From positions 992,001 to 1,056,000 of the forward strand of contig NZ_JADALJ010000001.1 of NCBI RefSeq assembly GCF_014876185.1: 64,000 bases of DNA. Reading direction: 5' to 3'. This document shows positions 53,576 through 61,053 of the stretch, one piece after another (position 1 is the stretch's first letter; each line of letters starts with the position of its first letter). This stretch comes from Rufibacter sp. LB8. GTDB taxonomy: Bacteria > Bacteroidota > Bacteroidia > Cytophagales > Hymenobacteraceae. Made by a program: the position numbers and the translations under genes. The notes under the pieces were generated by a model. It searched no databases, was not told the origin of the DNA, and saw nothing but the letters and a program-made list of their open reading frames with translations.

Positions 53576-53864
53576 GGGGAACTGGTTGATAAGGTATTCT
53601 GGTAGCCCAAAACCTAAAAAACCGTTCCTGCCAACTTATACCGCAAGAGACAAGGCAGTGCCTGGTCTCTATATTTTGAATTCCAATAATATTAAAATCA
53701 CTATCCTGAAGCTTTCATAGTCCGGTAGCCCATATTGCTGTAGAGGCCTTGCCTTTTCTCCTGCGGTTAACGAGGTACATTTAAATCAATCATTGCTTCA
53801 AGGGATTTACATTAAACCTCACTTAAGCCAACCAGCCACCAGAAAAAGAGTACCGCCTGTGTCC
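53576..53864. other. Intergenic region with AGAGACAAGGC words
   Basis: About 290 bases without a gene. CCGCAAGAGACAAGGCAGTG and CTGGTCTCTA near 53640-53670 resemble the GACGCAAGGTATTGCGTCTC repeat at 58121-58200. Nothing else was recognised. Confidence 0.5.
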
Positions 53865-53872
53865 TAAATTTG
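53865..53872 (+). promoter_or_regulatory. Bacteroidota-type -7 box before the coiled-coil gene
   Basis: TAAATTTG, an exact TAnnTTTG match, 60 bases before ATG 53933. Confidence 0.45.
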
Positions 53873-53932
53873 CCGTAATTTTACAGGGCCAAATCCTAGA
53901 ACAGGTTTGGGGAACTTCAGCCGTTGATACTT

Positions 53933-54766
53933 ATGAAAGCATTCGTCACTGCCACCCTCGCGTTTAGCTTCTGGGGAACCTTGCCCGCTGTGGCGCAAAC
54001 GTTGTCTGGTGGGGAACCCAAGAACACCACGGCCCCAGCCCCTGCCAAAAAGCAGGCAGATCCGGCCTTGGCCGCTAAAATGAATGCCATCATCAAAGGT
54101 CAGAAAACCCCAGTGCCTAAAACAGCCACCGAGCCCGCCGTAAAACCGCCGCCCCCGCCTGCGCAAATCGCAACCCAACCGGCCAAACCCAGCACGGCTA
54201 AGGAAGAAACCGCAGAGAAACCAAAACCTGCCTTGCCGGCGTCGCAGTCAAAGGTGGAGAAACTCATCACGGAACGCGAGCAGCTGGTCTTGAAATATGA
54301 TTACCTCAAAACTCAGGAAACCAATTTCTGGGGCAAAGCCTCAAAGGAAGACATGCGCGCCGTGATTGAGGCCCTCAAAGAAGTCTTGCAGAAAGACGAG
54401 CAGATTATACACGCCGTTGAGCAGGCCAACCTTGAAACCCGCCGCAATGTGGCCAAGCGCGCCGCAGAACTTGAGGCCGAAGCCAAGAAACTCAACAACC
54501 AGGTTCTGGGCGACAAACGCGTAGTCACCGACAACATTTATGAATTGAAGGCCTCGTTGGCCAACGCCCAGAACCTGAACCGCCGCCGCGACCGCCAACT
54601 CAAAGACCTGGAAGAACGCCTGGAAGCCGCCAACGCCGCCAAGTTTGAGCATGACGCCATTACGGTTTTCTTCGCGTTTCTGGCCATTGGCCTGGGCTGG
54701 TACATTGTGCGCCTGAAATCTAAACTTACGGTGCTCAAGGAGCAAAAACAGAAAGCCAAGGTATGA
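53933..54766 (+). CDS. Hypothetical secreted coiled-coil protein with C-terminal membrane helix
   Basis: 277 residues. Signal peptide MKAFVTATLAFSFWGTLPA (AQ cleavage near 22), a P/A/K-rich disordered part to about residue 105, a long coiled coil (EKLITEREQLVLKYDYLKTQ through KDLEERLEAANAAKFEHD), and one helix near residue 245-262 (ITVFFAFLAIGLGWYIV) with a basic tail. It looks like an envelope-spanning tether. ATG 53924 in the same frame adds three residues. It overlaps the next gene by 4 bases (ATGA), so the two are translated together. No family recognised. Confidence 0.7.
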   Translation: MKAFVTATLAFSFWGTLPAVAQTLSGGEPKNTTAPAPAKKQADPALAAKMNAIIKGQKTPVPKTATEPAVKPPPPPAQIATQPAKPSTAKEETAEKPKPALPASQSKVEKLITEREQLVLKYDYLKTQETNFWGKASKEDMRAVIEALKEVLQKDEQIIHAVEQANLETRRNVAKRAAELEAEAKKLNNQVLGDKRVVTDNIYELKASLANAQNLNRRRDRQLKDLEERLEAANAAKFEHDAITVFFAFLAIGLGWYIVRLKSKLTVLKEQKQKAKV

Positions 54767-55128
54767 GTACCCTCCTCCAGCCAGTGGCCACGTACCTGAC
54801 CTATCATCAGGCTGTGGAACGGTACCAGGCGTTGGAGGAAATTGGCATTTACGCGCTGGTGAAATCCTGCGGGCCGCCCACGTTTCCATTCGGGGAAGGG
54901 CGGTATTTTCAACTCCTGATTCCTGAGGATAACCTTGCCACGGCGCAACCCGTTTTAGCCCTCATTTCAGAAACAGAGGCCAAAAACGGACAGCTTCCCC
55001 TCGCCTGCCCCGCTTGCGCCAGCCCAGCCGTTGAACCTTCCCGGAATTTATCATGGGTGAAAAGGGTTTTCTACGCTGGCACCTTCGTGTACGGCTGCTC
55101 CAACTGCGGCCATTCATTCTTTATTTAA
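54763..55128 (+). CDS. Small zinc-ribbon protein with a repeat-derived linker
   Basis: 121 residues. The N-terminal 60 residues (LTYHQAVERYQALEEIGIYA, FQLLIPEDNLATAQPVL) look like the DUF2007 (putative signal-transducing) fold. The C-terminus holds a zinc ribbon with Cys82-x2-Cys85 and Cys112-x2-Cys115. Residues 63-76 between them (PVLALISETEAKNG) are encoded by a diverged palindromic repeat A (54951-54988). It overlaps the previous gene by 4 bases. Function unknown. Confidence 0.72.
   Translation: MSTLLQPVATYLTYHQAVERYQALEEIGIYALVKSCGPPTFPFGEGRYFQLLIPEDNLATAQPVLALISETEAKNGQLPLACPACASPAVEPSRNLSWVKRVFYAGTFVYGCSNCGHSFFI
54951..54988. repeat. Palindromic repeat A inside a coding region
   Basis: CGTTTTAGCCCTCATTTC and AACAGAGGCCAAAAACG within the zinc-ribbon gene; the 38 bases stay in frame. 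Confidence 0.75.
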
Positions 55129-55135
55129 CTTTGTA

Positions 55136-55210
55136 TCAAGTAGCAGGCATCAAGTAGCAAGACAAGTGTAAAAAAAAGTCATGATACCTGATACTTGCTC
55201 CCTGATACAC
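55136..55210. repeat. Word-like array ATCAAGTAGCAAG (family F)
   Basis: GTATCAAGTAGCAGGCATCA AGTAGCAAGAC then TGATACCTGATACTTGCTCC CTGATAC, an inverted pair just before the helicase start. Confidence 0.65.
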
Positions 55211-55218
55211 ACCACTTC

Positions 55219-57171
55219 ATGGACAAAATCTTAAACGAATTATTAGACGTGCGGGCCTTGCTCAAATTAGAGCAGGAAGAAGACCGCAAACAATTTCAAC
55301 TGAAGAACGCGCAGACCAGCATAACAGAGCGCAAACGCCTGGGCATCTGCTGGTACCCGGTAAGTGTGATCAAGCAAGACGTGGGTTTTGGGAATAAGAT
55401 GGTGGTGGAACTGGAGCGCACCGCCGCCCGTGACCAACTGCACATGTTTCAGGCGGGTTCCTCGGCGCAACTTTTCACCAACGGCGAAGGCGGCGTGCTT
55501 AACGGCGTGGTACTGGAAGTAAAGCGCAACAAACTTCGCTTAGCCACTTCCAAAGAAGACTTGCCAGACTGGCTGGAAGGCGGCGCGCGCCTGGGCGTGG
55601 AACTCACCTTTGATGAAGTTAGCTACCGCGAGATGGAATACGGCCTCATGAAAGTAATGGAAGCCGAAAAATCCAGATTGGCCCAGTTACGCGACATCAT
55701 TCTGGGAGCCGAGCCAGCCATCTTCAGAAGAGAAAAACCGTTTGAATCTATTCCGGCGCTCAATGATTCGCAGAACGAGGCCGTGCGCAACATTGTGCAG
55801 GCCAAAGACGTGGCCATCATTCACGGGCCTCCGGGCACCGGCAAAACCACAACGCTGGTGCAGGCCATTCTGCAAACCCTGGCCGCCGGTGAACGCAAAC
55901 TGCTGGTCACCGCGCCCAGCAACACGGCCGTGGATTTGCTCACTGAGAAACTGGCCGAACAAGGCGTGAACGTCATTCGCATTGGTAACCCGTCCCGCGT
56001 GTCACAGGTTTTGCTGGAGCATACCTTGGATTCCCAGATCATGCACCACCGTGAGTACAAGCAGCTCAAGAAACTCCGGAAAAGCGCTCAGGAATACAAG
56101 GCCATGGCCAGTCAATACAAACGTAACTTCGGGCATGAGGAGCGCATGCAGCGCCAGATCATGAAAGAGGAAAGCAAGCGCATTCTGGCACAGGCCGATG
56201 ACATTGAAGACTACATCACTGAGGATTTGCTGGACCATGTGCAGGTGATCACTTGTACGTTGGTGGGCTCGGCCAACCGCGCCATCCGGCACCTGCAGTA
56301 TGACACCGTGTTCATTGATGAAGCCGCCCAGGCGCTGGAGCCCGCCTGCTGGATTCCCATTACCCGAGCCAACCGTGTAGTGTTAGCCGGAGACCACCAT
56401 CAATTGCCGCCCACCGTGAAATCCATTACCGCAGAACGCGGCGGTCTGGCCAAAACGCTGTTTGAGAAATGCATCGCCCGCCAGCCCGAGACCGCCATCA
56501 TGCTCACCACCCAGTACCGCATGCATGAACACATCATGGGCTTTTCTAACCGGCAGTTTTACCACAATGAATTGCAGGCGCATGAGAGCGTACGCACCGC
56601 TACCTTGTCAGAGGTGAGTCAAGCGTTTGAACCTGGACTGGTAGTAGAGTTCATTGACACAGCCGGTTGCAGCTTCAATGACCAAACTATTGGCGAAGGA
56701 AGCAGCACCGCCAACCCAGAAGAAGCCGACGTTTTAATCAAACATCTGCTGCAACTGTTGGCGGGCTATGAACCTGGTACTCCAGAAACGGAACCGAAGC
56801 CTTTGAAAATTGGTATCATCTCGCCATACCGCGCCCAGATCAATTACCTCAATGACCAGGTGGAGCACCAACCTAAGTTGGCAGACTTGCACCAGCGGCG
56901 GCAGCTGAGCGTGGGCACGGTAGATTCTTTCCAGGGACAGGAGCGTGATATTATTTACATCAGCATGGTGCGCAGCAACCCAGAAGGCGAGATTGGTTTC
57001 CTGGCCGACCAGCGCCGCATGAATGTGGCCATGACCCGTGCCAAGAAAAAAATGGTGATTGTAGGAGACAGCGCCACTTTGGGCCAGCACGACTTTTACC
57101 AGAAATTCCTTTTGTACGCCGAAGAGATTGGCGCCTACCGCAGCGCCTGGGAATTCATTCAGCCCGAATAA
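55219..57171 (+). CDS. DNA2/NAM7-family superfamily I helicase (IGHMBP2-like)
   Basis: 650-residue ATP-dependent 5'-3' nucleic-acid helicase of the Upf1-like group. After an N-terminal beta-barrel stalk (WYPVSVIKQDVGFGNKMVVE) come Walker A VAIIHGPPGTGKTTTLVQAI near residue 203, Walker B DTVFIDEAAQALEPA, motif III VVLAGDHHQLPPTVKS, motif V VGTVDSFQGQERDIIYISMV and motif VI NVAMTRAKKKMVIVGDSATL. ATG 55219 (MDKILNELLDV) is chosen; the frame opens to 55195 inside repeat array F. Repair or RNA role unresolved. Confidence 0.9.
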   Translation: MDKILNELLDVRALLKLEQEEDRKQFQLKNAQTSITERKRLGICWYPVSVIKQDVGFGNKMVVELERTAARDQLHMFQAGSSAQLFTNGEGGVLNGVVLEVKRNKLRLATSKEDLPDWLEGGARLGVELTFDEVSYREMEYGLMKVMEAEKSRLAQLRDIILGAEPAIFRREKPFESIPALNDSQNEAVRNIVQAKDVAIIHGPPGTGKTTTLVQAILQTLAAGERKLLVTAPSNTAVDLLTEKLAEQGVNVIRIGNPSRVSQVLLEHTLDSQIMHHREYKQLKKLRKSAQEYKAMASQYKRNFGHEERMQRQIMKEESKRILAQADDIEDYITEDLLDHVQVITCTLVGSANRAIRHLQYDTVFIDEAAQALEPACWIPITRANRVVLAGDHHQLPPTVKSITAERGGLAKTLFEKCIARQPETAIMLTTQYRMHEHIMGFSNRQFYHNELQAHESVRTATLSEVSQAFEPGLVVEFIDTAGCSFNDQTIGEGSSTANPEEADVLIKHLLQLLAGYEPGTPETEPKPLKIGIISPYRAQINYLNDQVEHQPKLADLHQRRQLSVGTVDSFQGQERDIIYISMVRSNPEGEIGFLADQRRMNVAMTRAKKKMVIVGDSATLGQHDFYQKFLLYAEEIGAYRSAWEFIQPE

Positions 57172-57303
57172 TAAACTTTGTCGGCTTTGCTAAATGACGG
57201 TCAAATTCTCTTGGTTGGAAAATCCCAGAAAGCATACTTGGGAGAATTAGCCAGATTTGAAGGCAACATTTTAAGACAAAGCCGGTAAATTCTAATGAAT
57301 CTT

Positions 57304-57311
57304 TACCTTTA
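57304..57311 (+). promoter_or_regulatory. -7-like box before the FKBP gene
   Basis: TACCTTTA, one base from TAnnTTTG, 29 bases before the ATG. Confidence 0.4.
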
Positions 57312-57340
57312 CAGGAAGTATCACCTAAACACATCACCAA

Positions 57341-57853
57341 ATGAAAATCGAAGAAAACAAAGTGGTGTCGCTCACCTACGAGCTCCGCGTAACCGACGAA
57401 GAAGGCGAAGACACCCTGGTGGAGACCGCTGATGAAGAAAACCCCATGGTCTTTTTGTTTGGTGTGAGCGGTTTGCCAGAGAAATTTGAGCAGGAACTGG
57501 AAGGCAAAGCCGCCGGCGAAGCCTTTAAATTCACAGTTGGCTCCGCAGACGGTTATGGCGACGTGGACGAATCTGCCGTAGTGCCGGTTCCTAAAAACGT
57601 GTTTGAGGTTGACGGTAAAATTGACGAGGAAATGGTGCAAGTGGGCAACTACATTCCCATGTCAGACAACGAAGGCAACCACATGCAAGGCCGCATTGTG
57701 AACGTGGAAGAAGACCATGTACTCATGGATTTCAACCACCCGCTGGCGGGCATGGACATGCACTTTGAAGGCAAAATCATCAGCGTGCGCGAAGCATCCG
57801 CAGAGGAAATCTCCCACGGCCACGTGCACGGCGAAGGCGGACACCACCACTAG
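57341..57853 (+). CDS. FKBP-type peptidyl-prolyl isomerase, SlyD-like
   Basis: 170-residue cytosolic prolyl isomerase and chaperone. The split FKBP domain (VSLTYELRVTDEEGEDTLVE ... HPLAGMDMHFEGKIISVRE) encloses an IF chaperone insertion of about 60 residues (FTVGSADGYGDVDESAVVPV). The histidine-rich tail GHVHGEGGHHH suggests nickel or other metal binding as in SlyD. A terminator and repeat A follow. A word array of family D lies at 57857-57890. Confidence 0.93.
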   Translation: MKIEENKVVSLTYELRVTDEEGEDTLVETADEENPMVFLFGVSGLPEKFEQELEGKAAGEAFKFTVGSADGYGDVDESAVVPVPKNVFEVDGKIDEEMVQVGNYIPMSDNEGNHMQGRIVNVEEDHVLMDFNHPLAGMDMHFEGKIISVREASAEEISHGHVHGEGGHHH

Positions 57854-57856
57854 CAT

Positions 57857-57890
57857 TAATTAAGAATTGGGAATTAAGAATTAAGAATGG
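57857..57890. repeat. Word-like array AATTGGGAATTAAG (family D)
   Basis: TTAATTAAGAATTGGGAATT AAGAATTAAGAATGG just after the FKBP stop. Confidence 0.75.
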
Positions 57891-57930
57891 CTCTGAAGTA
57901 GGGTTTCTTTCTTATCTTCCAATTGCATAG

Positions 57931-57960
57931 AAAAGGCGAACCGGTTTGGTTCGCCTTTTT
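57931..57960 (+). terminator. Terminator after the FKBP gene
   Basis: Stem AAAAGGCGAACC / GGTTCGCCTTTT with T-run, directly followed by repeat A. Confidence 0.8.
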
Positions 57961-58000
57961 CCGTTTTCGGGCTCATTTCTGGAAATGAAGCCGAAAACGG
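57961..58000. repeat. Palindromic repeat A behind the FKBP terminator
   Basis: CCGTTTTCGGGCTCATTTCT and the near-complement ending GAAGCCGAAAACGG. Confidence 0.9.
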
Positions 58001-58120
58001 AATTATAAATTTCCGCACGTGTATCTTCGAATTCAAAAAATAGCATCCTGAATGGGCCTTGCGGCCGAAGAAGCAAAGGATTTCATATTGCCGCATATCA
58101 ATTTTTTAAACCACCTGTTG

Positions 58121-58200
58121 TTTCTGTAGAGATTCAGTTCTTTGCGTCTGGCGGGCACCTTCGTTGCATAGAAACAAGACGCAAGGTATTGCGTCTCTAC
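58121..58200. repeat. Inverted repeat with GCAAGGTATTGCGTCTCTAC words
   Basis: TTCTGTAGAGATTCAG and TTTGCGTCT in one half, AGACGCAAGGTATTGCGTCT CTAC in the other. No coding sequence between 57891 and 58220. Confidence 0.55.
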
Positions 58201-58220
58201 AATGCCTCAATTCCTACTTC

Positions 58221-58811
58221 TCAATTACCAATTATAATTATTTCTTTCGCTACGTATTGCTGGAGTTCTGGGAAAAACTGGTTGAATTCTTGGTGGTACG
58301 CCTCATAGTTCAGGCATAATTCTTCTCCGGCGGTTTCCATGCCAGACTCAAAACTTGCCCTTCTGGAGAGGCCACGTAAGGCTTGCGAAATGCCAGCTAC
58401 CTGCGCGTAAGAAACCAACCAGTTGTGCTCTACCATGTAAGGCAGAAACCGCTGCACGCGAGCGGGCAACAGCGCGGGCTGGGCTTGAATGTTGGCATAG
58501 GCGCTGGCGGCAAATTCGGGCAAGGGCTGGTGGCTGTAGTGTGAGAAATTTCGGGCTAAAAAATGGTCATAATAGATGTCAGCAATCACGCTGGCGTATT
58601 TGCGGTAGGTGGGCCTGAGGCGCTCTTTGCTTTGGTGCACCACGGGGTGCGTGTCAGTGAACCGGTCAATCAAATGGTGCATGTAAATGCCCTGTTGCAC
58701 CCGTTCTGGGAACTGCGCCAGCTGCGTTTTCCGAACCCCGTCGGCAATAAAGTTTCCCAACTGAAGCAGCGGGTCAGCGCCAGATAGAAAAAGATGGGCC
58801 AGGTAGTTCAA
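58221..58811 (-). CDS. ACP phosphodiesterase-like protein (AcpH/DUF479)
   Basis: 196-residue helical protein whose family removes the 4'-phosphopantetheine of acyl carrier protein in E. coli. The opening MNYLAHLFLSGADPLLQLGN FIAD carries His and Asp of the family's metal-site region. VQQGIYMHHLIDRFTDTHPV with a second His/Asp cluster and SVIADIYYDHFLARNF match DUF479 well. The N-terminus is standard. Activity on ACP in this organism is inferred. Confidence 0.88.
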   Translation of the reverse strand: MNYLAHLFLSGADPLLQLGNFIADGVRKTQLAQFPERVQQGIYMHHLIDRFTDTHPVVHQSKERLRPTYRKYASVIADIYYDHFLARNFSHYSHQPLPEFAASAYANIQAQPALLPARVQRFLPYMVEHNWLVSYAQVAGISQALRGLSRRASFESGMETAGEELCLNYEAYHQEFNQFFPELQQYVAKEIIIIGN

Positions 58812-58949
58812 TTGTAATTGAGAATTAGAAAGTAAGAGTTAGAAATTAATTCATTCTTTAAAGGCCTTTGTACCCGTAAAAATTCAAACCAGATGCCTTC
58901 CCCAGGCTAAACGTTGAAATTGAAAATTGGTGAAACATTGCAAGCCCAT

Positions 58950-58980
58950 TCCTAATTCTTAATTCCCAATTCCTAATTAT
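58950..58980. repeat. Word-like array CCTAATTCTTAATTCC (family D, inverted)
   Basis: ATTCCTAATTCTTAATTCCC AATTCCTAATT; complement of the family D array found at 51060. A looser AATTGAGAATTAG array lies at 58808-58850. Confidence 0.65.
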
Positions 58981-59042
58981 AGTAAGGAACCCTCTGCCAT
59001 TGGCCGCCGTATTTACCACCAAACCCAGAAACCTAACCAACT

Positions 59043-59546
59043 ATGAGCAATACCCCATCTAACAACCAGGGCGATGTGAAAACCCTGCTGGAGAAAATCA
59101 AGGACATCAACACGGCCATGCTGAGCACCGCCGACGAGGACGGTTCCATTCGGTCACGGCCCATGCGCCACCTGGAGGCCAATGAAGACGGCACCATCTA
59201 TTTTTTCACGGAATACAATTCGGGCAAAACCGACGAAATCAAGAACGACAGCCACGTGAACCTGAGCTATGCCAAACCCGGCGACCAAATGTACGTGTCG
59301 GTGTCGGGCAAGGCGCAGGTGTACCGTGACCAGCAGAAAATAGACGAACTGTGGAACCCCGCCATGAAAGCCTGGTTCCCAGACGGCAAAGATGACCCCA
59401 AAATTGGAATCCTGAAAGTAACCATTGACAAAGCCGAATACTGGGACTCACCCAGCAGCGCAGTGGTGCATTTGTACGGCATGGTCAAAGCCGCCATTAC
59501 CGGGGAGCCTGCCCACCCCGGCGAAAACAAAAAAGTCAATTTATAG
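59043..59546 (+). CDS. PPOX-family general stress protein 26-like FMN-binding protein
   Basis: 167-residue split-barrel flavin protein of the pyridoxamine-5'-phosphate-oxidase-like group. LLEKIKDINTAMLSTADEDG, SIRSRPMRHLEANEDGTIYF, FTEYNSGKTDEIKNDSHVNL and YAKPGDQMYVSVSGKAQVYR are typical, along with DKAEYWDSPSSAVVHLYGM near the end. Such proteins bind FMN or F420-like cofactors; the reaction is unknown and true PdxH activity is unlikely. A terminator follows. Confidence 0.9.
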   Translation: MSNTPSNNQGDVKTLLEKIKDINTAMLSTADEDGSIRSRPMRHLEANEDGTIYFFTEYNSGKTDEIKNDSHVNLSYAKPGDQMYVSVSGKAQVYRDQQKIDELWNPAMKAWFPDGKDDPKIGILKVTIDKAEYWDSPSSAVVHLYGMVKAAITGEPAHPGENKKVNL

Positions 59547-59555
59547 TTGAAATAG

Positions 59556-59583
59556 AAAAGGGAGCCTGACCGCTCCCTTTTTT
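59556..59583 (+). terminator. Terminator after the PPOX-like gene
   Basis: Stem AAAGGGAGC / GCTCCCTTT followed by a T-run, 10 bases past the stop. Confidence 0.75.
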
Positions 59584-59601
59584 AATGCAATTGCCGGATT
59601 C

Positions 59602-59638
59602 CCGTTTTTCGGCTACATTTCGCAAACAAGACCAAAAC
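59602..59638. repeat. Diverged palindromic repeat A
   Basis: CCGTTTTTCGGCTACATTTC then AAACAAGACCAAAACC; heavily decayed. Confidence 0.45.
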
Positions 59639-59648
59639 CAGTCCGTAC

Positions 59649-60374
59649 GTGCCTTCTCCAATCTCCCCTGTTTCTTCTGCGCATACTACCCTTTCCTTGT
59701 TTGGCGTAAAACCGGGGCATTGGCGCTGGGGCTTGGCACAAATGGGCACCTCCCGGCAACCCTTGCAGCAAGTCAAAGGCCTTCGGTTTTATAAGTTGTT
59801 GGGCAGCGGCCAGGGCCGGGGCTTCAGCCTGAAACCCAACTGGTACCGCTACGGCCTTATGTGCACCTGGGATTCTCCGAATGCCGCTGAGGATTTTCTG
59901 CATGGCCACCCGCTTATGCGCCAGTACCAGGAACACACGTTTGAGCAATACCATTTATCCCTTCTGCCGCTGCAGACCCACGGGCTATGGGACGGTAAAA
60001 ACCCGTTCACCACTGAAACGCGCGCCAGCACCCAAGACCAACCCATTGCCGTACTCACCCGCGCCTCCATCAAACTCACCAAAGTCTTGGACTTCTGGAA
60101 GCACGTGCCCCAGGCCAGCGCCAGTTTAGACCAAGCCCAGGGCTTACTCGCTTCTATTGGTTTAGGCGAAGCGCCTTTCATCCGGCAGGCCACGTTCAGC
60201 CTCTGGGAGAACGAAGCCGCCATGAAAGCCTACGCCTACCGAACCGCCTCGCACCGCGACGTCATCACAAGAACCAGAACCCAAGGCTGGTATTCAGAGG
60301 AAATGTTCGCGCGGTTCACCCCCATCAAAAGTGAAGGCACCTGGAATGGCGTTGACCCGTTGCTTAATTGCTGA
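59649..60374 (+). CDS. Spheroidene monooxygenase (CrtA)-like protein
   Basis: 241 residues resembling the CrtA family, which oxygenates carotenoids in phototrophs and has many non-carotenoid relatives. Family-like pieces are GHWRWGLAQMGTS, GLRFYKLLGSGQGRGFSLKP then NWYRYGLMCTWDSP, LWDGKNPF, and near the end AMKAYAYRTASHRDVI with GWYSEEMFARFTPI and GTWNGVDPL. The start is a GTG at 59649 in a diverged repeat region, so the first 15 residues are uncertain. No other carotenoid genes are near; function is open. Confidence 0.78.
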   Translation: MPSPISPVSSAHTTLSLFGVKPGHWRWGLAQMGTSRQPLQQVKGLRFYKLLGSGQGRGFSLKPNWYRYGLMCTWDSPNAAEDFLHGHPLMRQYQEHTFEQYHLSLLPLQTHGLWDGKNPFTTETRASTQDQPIAVLTRASIKLTKVLDFWKHVPQASASLDQAQGLLASIGLGEAPFIRQATFSLWENEAAMKAYAYRTASHRDVITRTRTQGWYSEEMFARFTPIKSEGTWNGVDPLLNC

Positions 60375-60416
60375 TTGTTAATTGCTGATTATTTACAGAT
60401 GGCTGTTGAGCGTCTT

Positions 60417-60563
60417 TCCCTCCTCACTCTGCCGCGTGTCTCCAGACTCGTAACATTGGATGGGTCGAGTCTCCAGACTCCATTTAAACGGCTGCTGGCT
60501 CCCAGCGAGTCTTGAGACTCACTTCATCCATCTGCACGAGTCTGGAGACTCGCGCCAGGAGGG
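60417..60563. repeat. Nested inverted-repeat element CGAGTCTCCAGACTC
   Basis: Outer arms start CCCTCCTCACTC and end GCGCCAGGAGGG; within them sit four copies of a CGAGTCTNNAGACTC-like palindrome near 60437, 60475, 60505 and 60536. No ORF. It occupies most of the gap after the CrtA-like gene. Confidence 0.7.
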
Positions 60564-60637
60564 TTTGGGAAAATGCTTGAAAGGAATCACCCCAACCTAA
60601 GCCCTTTCCCAATGGAAGTAGGAATTTCAGAGACCTC

Positions 60638-60676
60638 TATTTTTGGTCTCATTTCTGGAAATGAGGCTAAAAACGA
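60638..60676. repeat. Palindromic repeat A, diverged copy
   Basis: TATTTTTGGTCTCATTTC and GAAATGAGGCTAAAAACGA. Confidence 0.7.
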
Positions 60677-60700
60677 AAATCAGAAAACCTTGTAAAATGC

Positions 60701-60729
60701 AAAAGGTGGTCCTTGGAAGACCACCTTTT
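60701..60729 (-). terminator. Terminator of the H1-like gene
   Basis: Stem AAAAGGTGGTC / GACCACCTTTT, 24 bases below the stop. Confidence 0.78.
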
Positions 60730-60753
60730 CGTATTGTTGGTAAGCGAGGTAAA

Positions 60754-60942
60754 TTATTTGCCAGCTCCTTCGCTGTTCTTCATGTCCTGCACTTCCTTGC
60801 GGATGTCCTGGGCCATGTTTTTAAGATCCTGCATGCCTTTTCTCACGCGAGTACCAGCAGCTGAATTCTTCTTGTCATAGAACTTCTCGAAATCGCCTTC
60901 AAGAGAAAGAACCAGGTCCTTAATTTTTGAAAAATTGTTCAT
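60754..60942 (-). CDS. Small histone-H1-like protein
   Basis: 62 residues, highly charged. MNNFSKIKDLVLSLEGDFEK is followed by FYDKKNSAAGTRVRKGMQDL and KNMAQDIRKEVQDMKN, matching the short proteins annotated as histone H1-like in Bacteroidetes. DNA binding is presumed from that naming; net charge is not strongly basic here and lysines are balanced by Asp and Glu, so a different role is possible. It has its own terminator and a long upstream gap. Confidence 0.85.
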   Translation of the reverse strand: MNNFSKIKDLVLSLEGDFEKFYDKKNSAAGTRVRKGMQDLKNMAQDIRKEVQDMKNSEGAGK

Positions 60943-61053
60943 TAGAGCTTGTTTTAAAGGTTTAACAATTGGTTTGATGGCTCTAATATAGGAATTATAA
61001 AATAAGGCGCAAAAAAATTACCGTTTGTATTATTTTATTAAAGAACGTCGTTT

